Origin: Bolinopsis microptera
Taxonomy: Eukaryota; Ctenophora; Tentaculata; Lobata; Bolinopsidae
Length of the DNA: 64,000 nt
Assembly (NCBI RefSeq): GCF_026151205.1
Contig: NC_087072.1
Span: 13,058,169 to 13,122,168 of the forward strand
Reading direction: 5' to 3'
The translations under genes and the position numbers were made by a program. The notes under the pieces are model-generated. The model made no database searches. It saw nothing but the letters and a program-made list of their open reading frames with translations, and was not told the origin of the DNA. Positions 51,001-61,789 of the stretch are shown here, piece by piece (the first letter of the stretch is position 1; each line of letters starts with the position of its first letter).

Positions 51001-54000
51001 CTTCATGGAGATTTCAACCTTGATTTACTGAAGCACAGCAGCGACCAAGCATGTCAGAACATTATAGATATTGCGTCCTCTTACGGTTTTATTCAAATTG
51101 TATCACGCCCAACTCGCCTAACGGACCATAGTGCCACGCTTATTGACCACATCTACACAAACAATCTTGAGGATACAATAAGCTGTAACGTCTTAACGAC
51201 AGATATGTCTGATCACTTAGCAATAGTCACTACAATAAATCTTGATAACACGCCAACCAGCAGCTACCGCTCTGCGTCTAACTCACAAAATGTATCTCAA
51301 ACTGAAACACGTAGATTTAACGACACCAACAATCAAAAATTCAGAGACTTAATTACAGATGAAAGTTGGTCAGAAATTTTTAACAATACCAATGATGCCA
51401 ACGAACAGTTCAATAATTTAAATACGGCTTATAATAAGATTTACGAGTCTGCCTATCCCACAAAAAGACAATCACGAAGACAAAATGAACGTGTTAATCC
51501 GAAACCATGGATGCTGCCCTGGCTCGAAGAAGCTATAGAACGTAAAAATGAGTCATATTATGATTTTGTTAAGGAACCATCTGATAGTAACCGCAGTAAA
51601 TATGACCGTCTGAAGAAGTTTTGTAATAAACACATCGATAAAGCTAAAAACAAGCACTTCAAAAAATTTTTTGAGCAAAACAAAGAAAATTCTAAGAAGC
51701 AGTGGCAAATGATAAACAGTCTTCTTAATAGGAAAAAATCTAAACCTACTTCAATTAAACTGACTGACGAAGACGGCTCAATCAGCACTCCGGCAGCTGT
51801 AGCAGAAAAATTTAACGATTACTTCTCAAACATCGCTCCTAAAATCAAGTCTGAAATTAGTAGTAGGACCACTTTTGATCCTGGTGGAACCCATAGCACA
51901 CTTCGCAACGCCACTCCAAGTAGTATTTACTTAAAGCCAGTCACTGCCACAGAAATTCAGGACGTCATAAACCTGCTTAAGAATAAAGCCACACTAGACA
52001 CTAAAATTGAACCTCTAAAAATCGCTAACAGCTGTCCCAGTTTTACTAGTGTACTAGCCCACGTTGTCAACAGTTCTTTTGAACAGGGGATCTTTCCACA
52101 GGCTTTGAAAGAAGCGAAGGTGGTCCCAATTCACAAAGGTGGATCTAAATCTGACATAAAAAATTACAGGCCAATATCTCTTCTTGCTTCTTTCTCTAAA
52201 GTATTTGAAAAGCTAATGCATAACCGAGTTATAAGTTTTTTAGATAAATACAGCATACTATGTGAAAACCAATACGGTTTTCGCCCGGGTAGGTCTTGTG
52301 AACATGCTCTTCTCAACGCAAAAGACACCATTCTTAATTCAATGTCTAAAAAGCAGGTAACTTTACTTCTTTTAATCGACTTCAGCAAAGCTTTCGACCT
52401 TGTGGATCATTCCATACTCTTGCGCAAGCTGGACCATTACGGCATAAGGGGTCAAGCCTTAAACTGGTTTAAGTCATATCTCACTAACAGGAAACAGTTT
52501 GTATCAATTGGCTCGTCAAAATCTTCAACCAACCAAATTTTATACGGCGTGCCTCAAGGGTCAATATTAGGACCTTTACTTTTTATAATCTACATAAACG
52601 ACCTACCTCAAATATCAGATATAGCAAATTTCATTATGTACGCAGATGATGCCAACATCTTCCTGATAGGAGAAAATCTTAATGAAGTTTACGATAAACT
52701 AATAACTCTTAGCGATGCTTTAGTTAAATGGGTAGATAATAATGGTTTAGCTCTCAACCTTAAGAAAACAAATTATATGATCTTCTCTCGACAAAGAAAT
52801 CTTAATTATCGTGATGTGGCAATTTCTGGTGTCACAATTGAGAGAAAAACAGAAGCCCGTTTTTTAGGAGTTATAATAGATGATAAACTAAACTGGTCCC
52901 ATCATATTTCTGCCATGAAAATGAAAATGTCCAGATACATAGGAGTCATGTACAAACTTAAAAAATATCTGCCTCTCGAAGCACGTCTTCAAATTTATCA
53001 AAGTTTTGTGCAGTCACACCTTAATTATTGCAGCCTTGTATGGGGTTTTGCTGCCAAGTCTCATATTGAATCGCTTTTTGTAAAACAGAAAATGGGCCTT
53101 CGAGCAGTATTACCTGGTTTCGTCAATTACTGGTACAAGGACGGTATCCCCCCAGCAAGTACCAAGTCTGGCTTTTATTCACATAAAATATTGACAGTAC
53201 ACAGTATCATTGTAAAGAACGCACTCATTTTAATGCATAAATTGAAAAACTTTCCTAATCTAGTACCATTGTCTCTCAAGAAAACAATTCCCAAAAGTGC
53301 ACCATTATTTAATACTAACCTGGATTCTATTCTCACTACACAATGGTCAGAAAAGTATGGTCAACACCCTTACAACAACTCAGTATTTTTTAAAGGTCCA
53401 TTATTAGCAATAAACCGATATAATGTTGCAGCAACTTCCCCGCCTAGTCTACTTAACCTTAACATTTACAAAACTTGTATAAAAACTATGCTCATCGATC
53501 AGCAAAATGAAAACATCGAAGACGATTGGCCTAATTTCATGTTATATTGTATAACAGGACTAAGAAAATCAAAGCGTAACATAAACCAAAATGCCGATAA
53601 TAACCTTGTCTCTACATCTTAGATTATATGCACACACTTATGCATCACTCAATAAACGTCGCATATCTCATCAATTACACTGCCAACATAGGACATTCTT
53701 TTTTATCGCCGCGATTTCAAATCAAGTTACAAATTCTACAAATTTTGAAGTGCTCAGTCTTGTTTTACTTTTCTTATCTTTACCTATTAACCATTGGAAA
53801 ATAAAACTTTAAATTATAAACCTTCATTGCATACTTTACCGGTAGAATCTAAATTGAATAGTTTGAGATTTCCTTTACATTTTATATTTATGCATGTGCC
53901 CCACGGGGATGAATTTCTTATTACCATTGATATTATATATATTTTTTGAGTAAACATTGGCTGGTACCACGGGCCAGTCCCCAACAAAAAAACACCATAT

Positions 54001-57000
54001 TGACTCACACACTAAATTTCATGAGAATTCAATATAAAGTTTCTTCAGAATTTATCTTTTAATTTTATATTTATACTTCTTTCATTTTTATGTTTCCTTG
54101 TTTATGATCATGGATTCAATATTAGATTTTCACTGTTCATCTTTTCAGGTTTAATGTTATTGAGTGGGGAAGTGTCGAGAGGGAGATGGGTTTGATAGCT
54201 GGTGGTGGCGACAATGGAGTTATTTCTCTCTGGGACCCCGTTAAAATTCTAAGGTACTGTACACGATGTTCAGTCATTTTGCATCATGGGGAAATTTCTA
54301 AATCGTTCATTTCAATCTGAGCTCGTTAACACTAATACTTTAGAAATAATTTTATTTTATTCCACAGTGGAGAAGAAGATGCCTTGGAATGTGAGCTCCC
54401 AAAACATTGTGGTCCTGTACGCTCAATGGATTTCAATCCTGCCAAGAAATGTTTGTTGGCATCTGGAGCTAGTGCTAGTGAGATTCATATTGTTGACATC
54501 AACAAACCTGATGTTCTCATGACACCTGGCCCAAAAGCACAGGTAAGCTCATCTTTGCTATGATACCTAACATTTGTGACAATAGTATTTTATACTGGGG
54601 CTCTTTGTCGACAATTTAAGAAGCAACTATTAATGTATCATCTGATGCAGCTATAAATTTCTGTTTTAAGAGTATCATCGAATCTTATGTTTTCCGGACA
54701 TGTATTCATATATATATTCCCAACGTTACTCAGCCAGAAGATGATGTGGTAGCTCTAGCATGGAACCAGCAAGTGGAGCACATCCTAGCATCTGCACACC
54801 CCAACTCAGCGCGCTCCATTGTATGGGACCTCAGGAAGAACGAGCCTATAATCCAAGTAACTGATGCCTCAAACCGTGTGAGATGCAGCTGCATTGCCTG
54901 GCACCCTGACGTAGCCACACAACTCCTAACTTGTTCAGACGAGGACAGATATCCTGTTATTCAGATGTGGGATCTCAGATTCGCTTCTGCTCCTACTATG
55001 GTTAGTTTGTCATCCGGCTCCTTTGTACAAAGTGATAATTAACGAAAAATAGGAAATATTGCCAAATCAAATATCTGAATTTTTAGCATTTTTAAAATTT
55101 TTACCATCAGGTATTTGAAGGACATGGTCGAGGTATCCAGACATTGGCTTGGTGTGGATGTGACAGCAGTATGTTACTTTCCAGCAGTAGAGATGATCAC
55201 ATGATCTGTTGGAATCCTAACAATACTAGTGTTCCTGGAGGAGAGGTGAGTTTTTGTCGGAATACAAAACGATTTAAGTACATAAGGGGTCGTTCACATA
55301 TTACGTAATCAATATTTTAGAAATTTTTACCCCCTTCCCCCCTTCCGTAATCAACCGTAATCAAGACCCAACCCCCCCCCCCCCCCCCCCCCCCCCCTTG
55401 ACTTTTTTCCTAGAAAACACTTTTCTCTACGTTTCATGCTACCCTGATCATGCTATCATGATGAGCCGAAATCATTGTTATAATATCCGGCCAAGCACCT
55501 TCTAAATTACTTATTATTATAGCAGGATATTCGATAAATTTCTAAATTTTATCACTATCAGAGTGAAATTGAGTGGAATTTGAATTAAAATATTGTCAAA
55601 TTGTTATTATTCTAGAGAGTAAAAAAGAAAATTTTGATTACGTAATCAACGACCGAAACCCCCCCCCCCCCCCCACCCGTAATCAACCGTAAGCATTTGG
55701 AAACCCCCCTCCCCCCTCGGCTGATTACGTAATATGTGAACGACCCCTAATTGATAATTATTAATTATGTATGTAAAGGATATAATTATGTAAAGATCTG
55801 AATACTGGTTGCAGGAGGTGAGTCATAATTGTCTCAACCTGGATAAAGTTGTTTAATAAGTAACTATTCATCAACTTATTAAAATGAAAGTTATAATATT
55901 ATTGACCAACTATTCTTTTCAGAAACTGGTAGAGTTCAATGCTCCAAGTCAGTGGACGTTTGATATGGGCTGGTGTGAAAGAAACCCTTATCTTGTTGCT
56001 TCCTCTGCGTTCTCTGGTAAACTTTCCGTGTTTTCTCTCTTTGGAGGACAAGAGGACATTCCTGAACAACCACAACGTGTAAGTGTGTTGCTTAATAAAG
56101 TGTTCTTCTGTCTGCTAGTTAGGTGTAAAGCACACCGAGATATTACTTTGTCCATTTTTATTTATTATTTCAGAACGTTGTAAATAACTTATTAATTAAC
56201 AACTAATTATCCACATGCCAGGTGCGAGTTAGCAGTGACCCATTTGCCCCTGGTCCACCCCCACCGTCTCTGCCAATGCACATTCCACTCCTTTCTCAGG
56301 CGCCCAAGTGGCTGATGAAACCTTGTGGTGGCTCGTTCGGTTTCGGTGGAAAACTCATCTCTTTTGACTCCAACTCTAATGAGGTAACTTACCACAAAAA
56401 TTCCATATTTGCAATAGTTCGTGTGTCTTCTGAACTAACAACTCAAATATTTAGTTTATTTCATAATAGAAATTTCAGATAACAGTGATGCAAGTTACAA
56501 CGGAATCAGAGTTGCTAGAAAGATCCGAGAAGTTAGAACAAGCTCTGCAGGAGAATACACTGCTTCAGTTCTGTAGTGAGAAAGCTGACGCTACTAACGA
56601 TACAAATGATAAACAGATATGGAGCTTTTTGAAGGTATGAGTTGTTGACTGTATAATGTATATTATTATAATCAGCTACTAGTGCTGGTTATACAACAGG
56701 CGCAAGGTTCCTGTACTATATTTCTGCAACACTATATTTAACAGGCGCAAGGTTCCTGCACTATATTTCTGCAACACTATATTTAACAGGCGCAAGGTTC
56801 CTGCACTATATTTCTGCAACACTATATTTAACAGGCGCAAGGTTCCTGCACTATATTTCTGCAACACTATATATAACAGACGCAAGGTTCCTGCACTATA
56901 TTTCTGCAACACTATATACAACAGGCGCAAGGTTCCTGCACTATATTTCTGCAACACTATATATAACAGGCGCAAGGTTCCTGCACTATATTTCTGCAAC

Positions 57001-58463
57001 ACTATATATAATTGCGACACGCATATATCACAATGTTATATCTTTGTCTTAATATATCTCTGTCACAATATAGTGCGGTAAGCTAATTAGTAATTACTTT
57101 AACATTTTATTTTCTCATCAGTCTACATTTGACGGTAAGCCGAGACAGCGATATCTAGAACTTCTTGGTTACAAAGCTGGAGACTTGAAGGAAATGGTAG
57201 AAAACTTAGCTGAGAGCGCTCCCACCTTATCAGAAAGTGTTGGTGAACTAACACTTGACAGTGACACCGCTATCATCAACAAGAGCGATGCTGAATCTAG
57301 TTCCAGTTCCGAGAAGGTATGATTTTACGTGTGTCTGTTTGTCAGTCAGCTCGTGACACTGACAGAAACGTGCTAGCTTTTCATGTGGTAAAGCACTTAA
57401 CACGTGCTCAACACGTGCTCAACACGTGCTTAACACGTGCTTAACACGTGTTTAACACGTGCTTAACATGTGTCCGCTCTTGACTCCCTTACTTGGCGGT
57501 CTCATGTATTCAGTACTATCTAGATGTTGTGGCCCCTAATCCTTGCCCATTAGTTGAGTCAAGAGCAAGCATGTCTGTTAGCAAGCATCTATCTTTAATG
57601 TTTCTCATTCCATCCTGTAAAAATGGTTATTATCTATCCATTGATGTGGCTAGATTACCATTTTATTTGGTATTCTTTTCTCTTGGGGCCATGATTTATA
57701 TCTAATTTTGGGTCTGACATGTTGAAATGGAAATTATATTTTGGGTAAACCTTTTGTAGGATTCAGACAAAGAAGAAGTATCTTCTGAAACTGAAGATGA
57801 TGTTGTTAAGGTAACGCAAATGGATCTGTTTAATATTCTGTACAGGCATCATGATCTTGGGGCTTTACTTTGTATTTTCTTTTAAATAATATTGTAATCC
57901 AGCTGTAGTGACTTGCTATCATGGAATACAAGTTTCCTGCTTGGTCTTATTTCTTATTTTCGTTGCATGGAGTTATAAGCCTGAAACTAATTGTACTTTC
58001 AGCTGGTGTTCAATGTGTGTGTGCTGTTTACTAATTTTCATAGCTTAAAATCTGTAACGCTGTAATGCTGACTGCTGTAGAGTATTACAGTAACTGGATA
58101 GTAACAATAACCATTGTAACCATAGTAGAGCCGGGTTATATACTACACAGTGCAATATATTCAAACGCTGAATACAACTGAAAGTTCATGCAGTTTACGT
58201 TTAAGGTTTTGTGTGTGATACTGAGTAATATATAATCTACAGTCAGTAATATACCTGTTTTCGTAATCATAATCATTGTTATCTAATTTTATTTTATTCA
58301 CTATATAATAATTTAATAGCAAGTAGTTCGAGGTATCGTCAGAGCTTAGTGATTATTTAATTTGGTTGACTAATGTTTCTGTTTCAGGTGACGGCGCCGA
58401 AACCGTTAGTAATAGACACCAGCATTGGAGTTGACGGTCTCATCTGCCGTGCAATGCTTCTAG
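48007..58463 (+). CDS. SEC31: SEC31, COPII outer-coat protein, exons 1-12 (5' part)
   Basis: Exons: 48007-48119, 48212-48301, 54149-54253, 54368-54542, 54734-55000, 55111-55245, 55923-56078, 56222-56383, 56479-56634, 57122-57316, 57760-57810, 58388-58463. They join in frame into 560 codons plus one base. The start [18 protein letters not shown] and later [47 protein letters not shown] and [12 protein letters not shown] match SEC31A in order and spacing. Seven WD repeats form the propeller, and the FGGKL region is where SEC31 gives a blade to SEC13. SEC31 and SEC13 make the outer cage of vesicles leaving the endoplasmic reticulum. Exon 12 matches the start of the alpha-solenoid ([14 protein letters not shown]). 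The remaining half was not found before the window ends. Intron 2 holds a full-size LINE. Confidence 0.92.
48370..49518 (+). CDS. LINE ORF1: AlkB-like dioxygenase fused to SGNH-esterase-like domain
   Basis: The open frame begins upstream inside SEC31 exon 2 (another frame); the first in-element ATG is at 48370 ([13 protein letters not shown]). Numbering from 48235, the AlkB-like part has [17 protein letters not shown], the iron ligands H117-S-D119, a distal H175 (WQHGIE) and R187-ISFTL-R193, matching the HxD...H...R-x5-R core of AlkB 2-oxoglutarate dioxygenases. A Pro/Ala/Thr linker follows. The second domain has [11 protein letters not shown]284-I-N-D287 and a D/H region (D374, H379 in GIHLY), like the esterase of CR1-type ORF1. 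The block I serine is kept (HDS) but the DxxH Asp seems replaced by H376. AlkB proteins repair alkylated nucleic acid; a role on the element RNA is only inferred. Confidence 0.75.
   Translation: MKHPGGRSTSYFGSVPYSYGRTNHRATHDKPLPPVLQRIFDCLHKSDPDITPTNYTCLCTYYKDGSVGIPLHSDSESSIVEDSLIYTASFGSTRIMRMSTSTGPFVEHNIPLEHGSVFAMSRSDQNHWQHGIERDPMLRQPRISFTLRKLKQPDPTALPAPAAPTRVPPVAPPTQIQSPTSRHSRVLFIHDSIHRETPEWLFDQIPGHRCQKRLNYQLVNSLEHQHEFKHSKAVVLSCGINDLARYGQSARSLADNFCPRFIDSCNNNKNTEFMFCALSMTKFNWLNAEIDAFNIIMLNLAKDIPNLSFFDAHAVIKRVNSYYVWDRNDRHGIHLYHEVQRVMAHELVNCVGKLCGSEQRRHRNCEWLYHHKPNSLSRYNRS
50149..53622 (+). CDS. LINE ORF2: PHD-like finger, endonuclease, reverse transcriptase (1,157 aa)
   Basis: The ATG at 50149 opens a 1,157-codon intact frame. 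Residues 15-52 have C15-x2-C18, C31-x2-C34, H39-x2-C42 and C49-x2-C52, a C4HC3 pattern like a PHD finger. The endonuclease follows with [33 protein letters not shown] and MSDHLAIVT. Reverse transcriptase blocks: [41 protein letters not shown] (D744 region), [13 protein letters not shown] and Y831-A-D-D834. Endonuclease and polymerase motifs look intact, so this copy could be active or only recently silenced. The layout belongs to the CR1/L2 side of LINEs. Confidence 0.9.
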   Translation: MEPTVTSENKVKIKCSSCSGWCYSIRNIRTCSWCQSNVHVKCFKDNLGCTSCCESIIPGFHATYYEIYDDYSKLNSDIFNPYDQNSRFNLIGDAMTNEEHQDSTWSNISSFLTSCQYKQQRNVKKSTCSQLKTFSMNIRSLIKNIDQLRDDIETYDKYDILCFNETNCTLGKLPNGINDVTLDGFHEPFIQDPIRPSGKGGGLATYVHKRVVDYDKIDIFTPNPEPTNTSGEFQFIKLHQCKGYNRTKIIGNVYRSPARRPEAFLEIFKNTLHNLGRHTRKHMTLHGDFNLDLLKHSSDQACQNIIDIASSYGFIQIVSRPTRLTDHSATLIDHIYTNNLEDTISCNVLTTDMSDHLAIVTTINLDNTPTSSYRSASNSQNVSQTETRRFNDTNNQKFRDLITDESWSEIFNNTNDANEQFNNLNTAYNKIYESAYPTKRQSRRQNERVNPKPWMLPWLEEAIERKNESYYDFVKEPSDSNRSKYDRLKKFCNKHIDKAKNKHFKKFFEQNKENSKKQWQMINSLLNRKKSKPTSIKLTDEDGSISTPAAVAEKFNDYFSNIAPKIKSEISSRTTFDPGGTHSTLRNATPSSIYLKPVTATEIQDVINLLKNKATLDTKIEPLKIANSCPSFTSVLAHVVNSSFEQGIFPQALKEAKVVPIHKGGSKSDIKNYRPISLLASFSKVFEKLMHNRVISFLDKYSILCENQYGFRPGRSCEHALLNAKDTILNSMSKKQVTLLLLIDFSKAFDLVDHSILLRKLDHYGIRGQALNWFKSYLTNRKQFVSIGSSKSSTNQILYGVPQGSILGPLLFIIYINDLPQISDIANFIMYADDANIFLIGENLNEVYDKLITLSDALVKWVDNNGLALNLKKTNYMIFSRQRNLNYRDVAISGVTIERKTEARFLGVIIDDKLNWSHHISAMKMKMSRYIGVMYKLKKYLPLEARLQIYQSFVQSHLNYCSLVWGFAAKSHIESLFVKQKMGLRAVLPGFVNYWYKDGIPPASTKSGFYSHKILTVHSIIVKNALILMHKLKNFPNLVPLSLKKTIPKSAPLFNTNLDSILTTQWSEKYGQHPYNNSVFFKGPLLAINRYNVAATSPPSLLNLNIYKTCIKTMLIDQQNENIEDDWPNFMLYCITGLRKSKRNINQNADNNLVSTS
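55286..55747. mobile_element. PIF/Harbinger-type MITE, 462 bp, in SEC31 intron 6
   Basis: Inverted ends of about 25 nt begin GGGGTCGTTCACATATTACG on both sides. TAA flanks each end (55283-55285 and 55748-55750). A TAA target duplication is typical of PIF/Harbinger elements. Inside are poly-C tracts near 55371-55397 and 55660-55675 and repeats of CCGTAATCAACCGTAA; there is no coding sequence. Confidence 0.75.
56699..57009 (+). repeat. 45-bp minisatellite, about 7 copies, in SEC31 intron 9
   Basis: The unit contains GCGCAAGGTTCCTGCACTAT, ATTTCTGCAACACTATAT and AACAG, with A/T changes in the last third between copies. Since 45 is a multiple of three, it produces a long open frame on the minus strand that is not a gene. 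Confidence 0.92.
57390..57475 (+). repeat. 11-bp array containing six CACGTG sites
   Basis: CACGTG occurs at 57401, 57412, 57423, 57434, 57445 and 57456, exactly 11 bp apart, in units like CACGTGCTTAA. It lies in SEC31 intron 10. CACGTG is the palindromic core bound by many bHLH factors. Confidence 0.9.
57811..58387 (+). other. SEC31 intron 11 (577 bp)
   Basis: AT-rich intron between the short 51-nt exon 11 (acidic, [14 protein letters not shown]) and exon 12. No element or gene recognised. Confidence 0.6.
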
Positions 58464-58677
58464 GTAATCTTATTTCTTATCTATTGCTTGTTTTGTTATG
58501 TGTGTGTTTGTTGGTGTTTCAGTTTGATTGACCTGGTATATTTATAATTGGTTGTGTGATCCATGGCACTGCACGCGAATAACAATTCAATTTGCTAAGC
58601 AACATAAAACTATTTTATTCTTTTATTGATAAAATGAGACCTCTTAAACCCAACTAAGAATCATCGAGAGTTTTAAT

Positions 58678-60239
58678 TTACATCTCAATTTCAAGATCCA
58701 GCGTGTAGCCTGGTTGAGGGAAGGACTCAGCCTCCATTGACACGTAGATAGCATAGTTACCGTACACTGGTCCGTTCTTGTACTTGTGCCCGTGGTCCTT
58801 ACCCTGAACTTTAACATCATCTTCTCTGCAGCCATTCTTCCAGCTGCAATCCTGGATGACAGAGGCGTCAGCTGTCCTGCTAGTACTGAATCTGTTGTTG
58901 GTTATTGGGTTGCAGTAGTAGTTGTTTCCAAGTCCGTGAGTGTTATCGTCATTTTCATTAGCTCCAGAGAGGTGTCCTCCAGTGAGGACTATTCTGCAGC
59001 CGTTATCACCAAACGCCCAGTTGAAAGCCAAGTCTCCGTCCACAGAGAAGATTGGGTCATCTTCCAAGTTTGTGGCGTTTACTGAGATAGATTCCTGGAT
59101 AGGTCCTCCTTTTGTTACTATCTGTCTGCCAGGGTTCTGGTTCTTGGTTCCGAACCTGTATTAAAATATTGAGTAACATTGTTGTACAAAAGTGGTTGTG
59201 TCAGTCTGATATTATTCATATAGAATGCAATAATAACAAGAACAATATTTCATCTTGAAGCAGAGTTTACCTGGTATAAAGAGAAGCGCCCCAGTATCTG
59301 AACTTGAAGACCTTGACAGCGTCCAGGACGCCCTGTTGATGTCTGACAATAGCGATGTATTTAGCTGGTTCATCCCAAACTCCTCCACTCAGATAGTCCT
59401 TAGTCAGGGCTTCTTCCTCACTTCCAATGTTGTCTCCTGTTGCCCACCCTGAGAAGTTATGAATGTTGAATGTCACTGTGTTGTGATTAGTTTATAATTT
59501 AGATTCATTTTCAAGGAAATATGTCAGAATATTGTCATAACTCTCTAATTTACTTACCAACAGTGTATCCAAATATGTGTCCATCAGATGGATTTATGTT
59601 CATTCCCAGACGCCATGTTCCACCATTTTCATTGTCCTTGTCTGCTTCAAGTTCTCCAATTCGTTTCTCCAATTTGACTTGGGTTTCTTCGAGTGCTTCT
59701 AGTTTGTTCTCCAACTCCACAAGTTCTCCCTCATAATGTTCTTGAACCTTTTCGAACTTGTCCTCCATATCTTCTTGAAGTTCCTCCACTACGCCATCAA
59801 GATTAGTCAGGTTTTTGTTGATTGCCTGTAGATTGTTATCGAGTGCCTCATATTTCTTCTCCAAGTTCTCTTCAACAAGACCTACTTTCATGTGTAGCTG
59901 TGTGATAGTCGTGTTCAGTTCCTTTTTTATATCGTCAACTTTTTCCTCCAGTTTCAAATGATTTTCTGCATTTGATGCAATCTCGTCTGTCACTGCGTCA
60001 TACTTTTGCTCCAACTGTTCCGAAACTGTAGTTATGCTGCCGTTCAGTTTCTTTTCTACATTCTCTAAATTCGTCTGCACTTGTTTCACATCTACTTCCA
60101 GTTGACTAGAAGTACTGTTCAGAACATTCACATCATTTCTTAGATCCTCCAAAATGCAGCCCAAGCAACTGCTCGCTAGAAATACCAGGGCAATTCCACC
60201 GTGACGGACACCACGATTATGCCATTTTTTAAAGTTCAA
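58678..60239 (-). CDS. Secreted coiled-coil protein, copy A (three exons)
   Basis: Exons 60239-59558, 59475-59271 and 59155-58678 (minus) join into 455 codons including the stop. After a hydrophobic start (IALVFLASSCLGC) comes a coiled coil of about 190 residues with many Asn-glycosylation-type sites (NST, NGS, NTT, NLT). A compact C-terminal region follows with WATGDNIGSEEEAL, FNWAFGDNGCRIVLTGGH and the end LDLEIEM. I do not recognise the C-terminal family; the layout suggests an exported oligomeric protein. The original start exon (ATG at 61812, MRVAVCLV) is cut off by a 1.6-kb transposon. The present in-frame ATG at 60239 lies inside that transposon and adds 17 residues. It is antisense to SEC31, probably within its intron 12. 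Confidence 0.75.
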
Positions 60240-61789
60240 ACGAATGTTGTGCTCAGGATGTTGCTTCTTTATCAGCTTAAACTATTTATTAGTCCACAGT
60301 TAACCTTTCTATAGGTTGTGTGAAAATTTCAGACCCCTACCATTATTACTTTCTGAGATAGCACCCCTGTGACGGACGCGACTTAAATATGACACTTTTT
60401 TTGGGTGTCTACTCAGAAGGTACCCAAATCTATCTCAAAACGTTATCTATTATCTCTAATTTGGACATGCAGTGATAGAAAAAGGTTTAGGGATTTCTGA
60501 GATACCATTTTTTTGGAGATTGCTCAGTTTTTGTTTGCGTGGCGCCATTTTCAAATTGTGACGGACGTGACTGTGACGGACACACGTTTTTTTTTCAATT
60601 TCTCCAAATCTTCTATTTGACACTATTATCTTGTTCAGTGACCTTCATTCTATATTTATGCCAATTTTTAGGCCGCTAGTACTTCCACGAGGTCTGCAAA
60701 AGCCAAAATCGTCCATTTTGGGCATACGCGAGGGTATCAATCTAGGGGCAGCAATTATTTCTCTACTTGAACAAATTTATAACTCTGGTAAAACATTCAT
60801 CTCTGTTCAACACATCACACTGTTGAGACCATCTCCCAAAAGTTTCATTACTTTAGTGTTTAAAATGTGGAAGATATTGAATTTTTACTTCAAAAATATG
60901 CGAAAATAGGGTTAAGTCCATTTTTTGTGCCTTTTACCCCTGAAAAAGGTTAAGGCAAATAAAATGGCAAAACTCAGTAAATTTAATTATTGAATTGCAT
61001 ATGATGTTATTTGATAGTCTAGTCAACATAGTCAAACCTTATTTGACTTCAATTTGTCTTGGTTTTAGTCAAAATAATGGAAATATGGATAAAAATGGCT
61101 AAAAGTGAGCCGTACGCCCATATATGGGCATATACAAAATTATACATAACTCAGTCATTTTCTGTCCAATTTTCGATTTGACAACATCGTTTTGTTAAGA
61201 ACGGTCTCAGCTTTAACAAAAATGCATTTAAAGTCTGTTAAAAGATTTTTTGGAGCATTTTCAAAAAAATGTGACGGACGCGACAAGTTGGGACCCCCCT
61301 TCCAAAAATTTTTTCTTAAAAGATAGAAGCCTGATAATTTCTACGGTACTCCCTTACCTTCAGAAGGGATAGGTTACAGTGGTTTTTTGAATATAAATAG
61401 CACTATGTGGCTCTGAAAAAACTTTTTTGCTTAATTTTGTGACGGACGCGACACCATCTTTGTGGAAATTTTTTAGAAAAATTATTTGAGTAACGGTTTT
61501 GAAACTTTGCATGGCTCTCATTCTTATGCCTATGCTTAAGTGTATGGAATTTCATAGAGAAATATTCCTGCATACCCAAACTATGGCCCTTTGAAAATTT
61601 GAATGATTTTTTTCATTTCCGAGTAATGTTCCTTTGAATGAGAAAAATCAAAAGTTAATGCAATATGAAACAAAAAACTTTTGTTGACCTGTAAGGTTAA
61701 GAGTCTAATGAACATATTTTAACCAAAATTAGGTGCCTATCTTAACATTTTTCATTTTCACCAAGTGGAACCTTACCGTGGAATTGCCC
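60188..61789. mobile_element. Non-autonomous DNA transposon, 1,602 bp, splitting copy A
   Basis: The ends are inverted (GGGCAATTCCAC at left, GTGGAATTGCCC at right). ACCA flanks both sides (60184-60187, 61790-61793). The intact paralog at 63.7 kb shows the empty site with a single ACCA, which proves the insertion. A 4-bp duplication does not single out one superfamily. The interior has at least five direct copies of GTGACGGAC, three as TGTGACGGACGCGAC (60368, 61269 and 61438 areas). No transposase frame was recognised. Confidence 0.85.

Larger units (their letters stand above)
48303..53815 (+). mobile_element. Near-complete two-ORF LINE inside SEC31 intron 2
   Basis: A sense-strand non-LTR retrotransposon of about 5.5 kb fills SEC31 intron 2 (48302-54148). 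It carries ORF1 (to 49518), a 630-nt spacer and ORF2 (50149-53622), both uninterrupted, which suggests a recent insertion. Element-like sequence starts almost at the 5' splice site, so its left end lies within tens of bases of 48302. The right end is near the A-rich 53800-53820. No target duplication was identified. The element cannot have a long 5' UTR here; it is likely slightly 5'-truncated. Confidence 0.85.

Noticed and set aside
56679-57020. 113-codon minus-strand frame of 15-residue repeats
   Set aside because: Produced by the 45-bp minisatellite in a SEC31 intron.
60631-60909. 92-codon plus frame in the 1.6-kb transposon
   Set aside because: No transposase-like motif and low-complexity surroundings; not supported as a gene.
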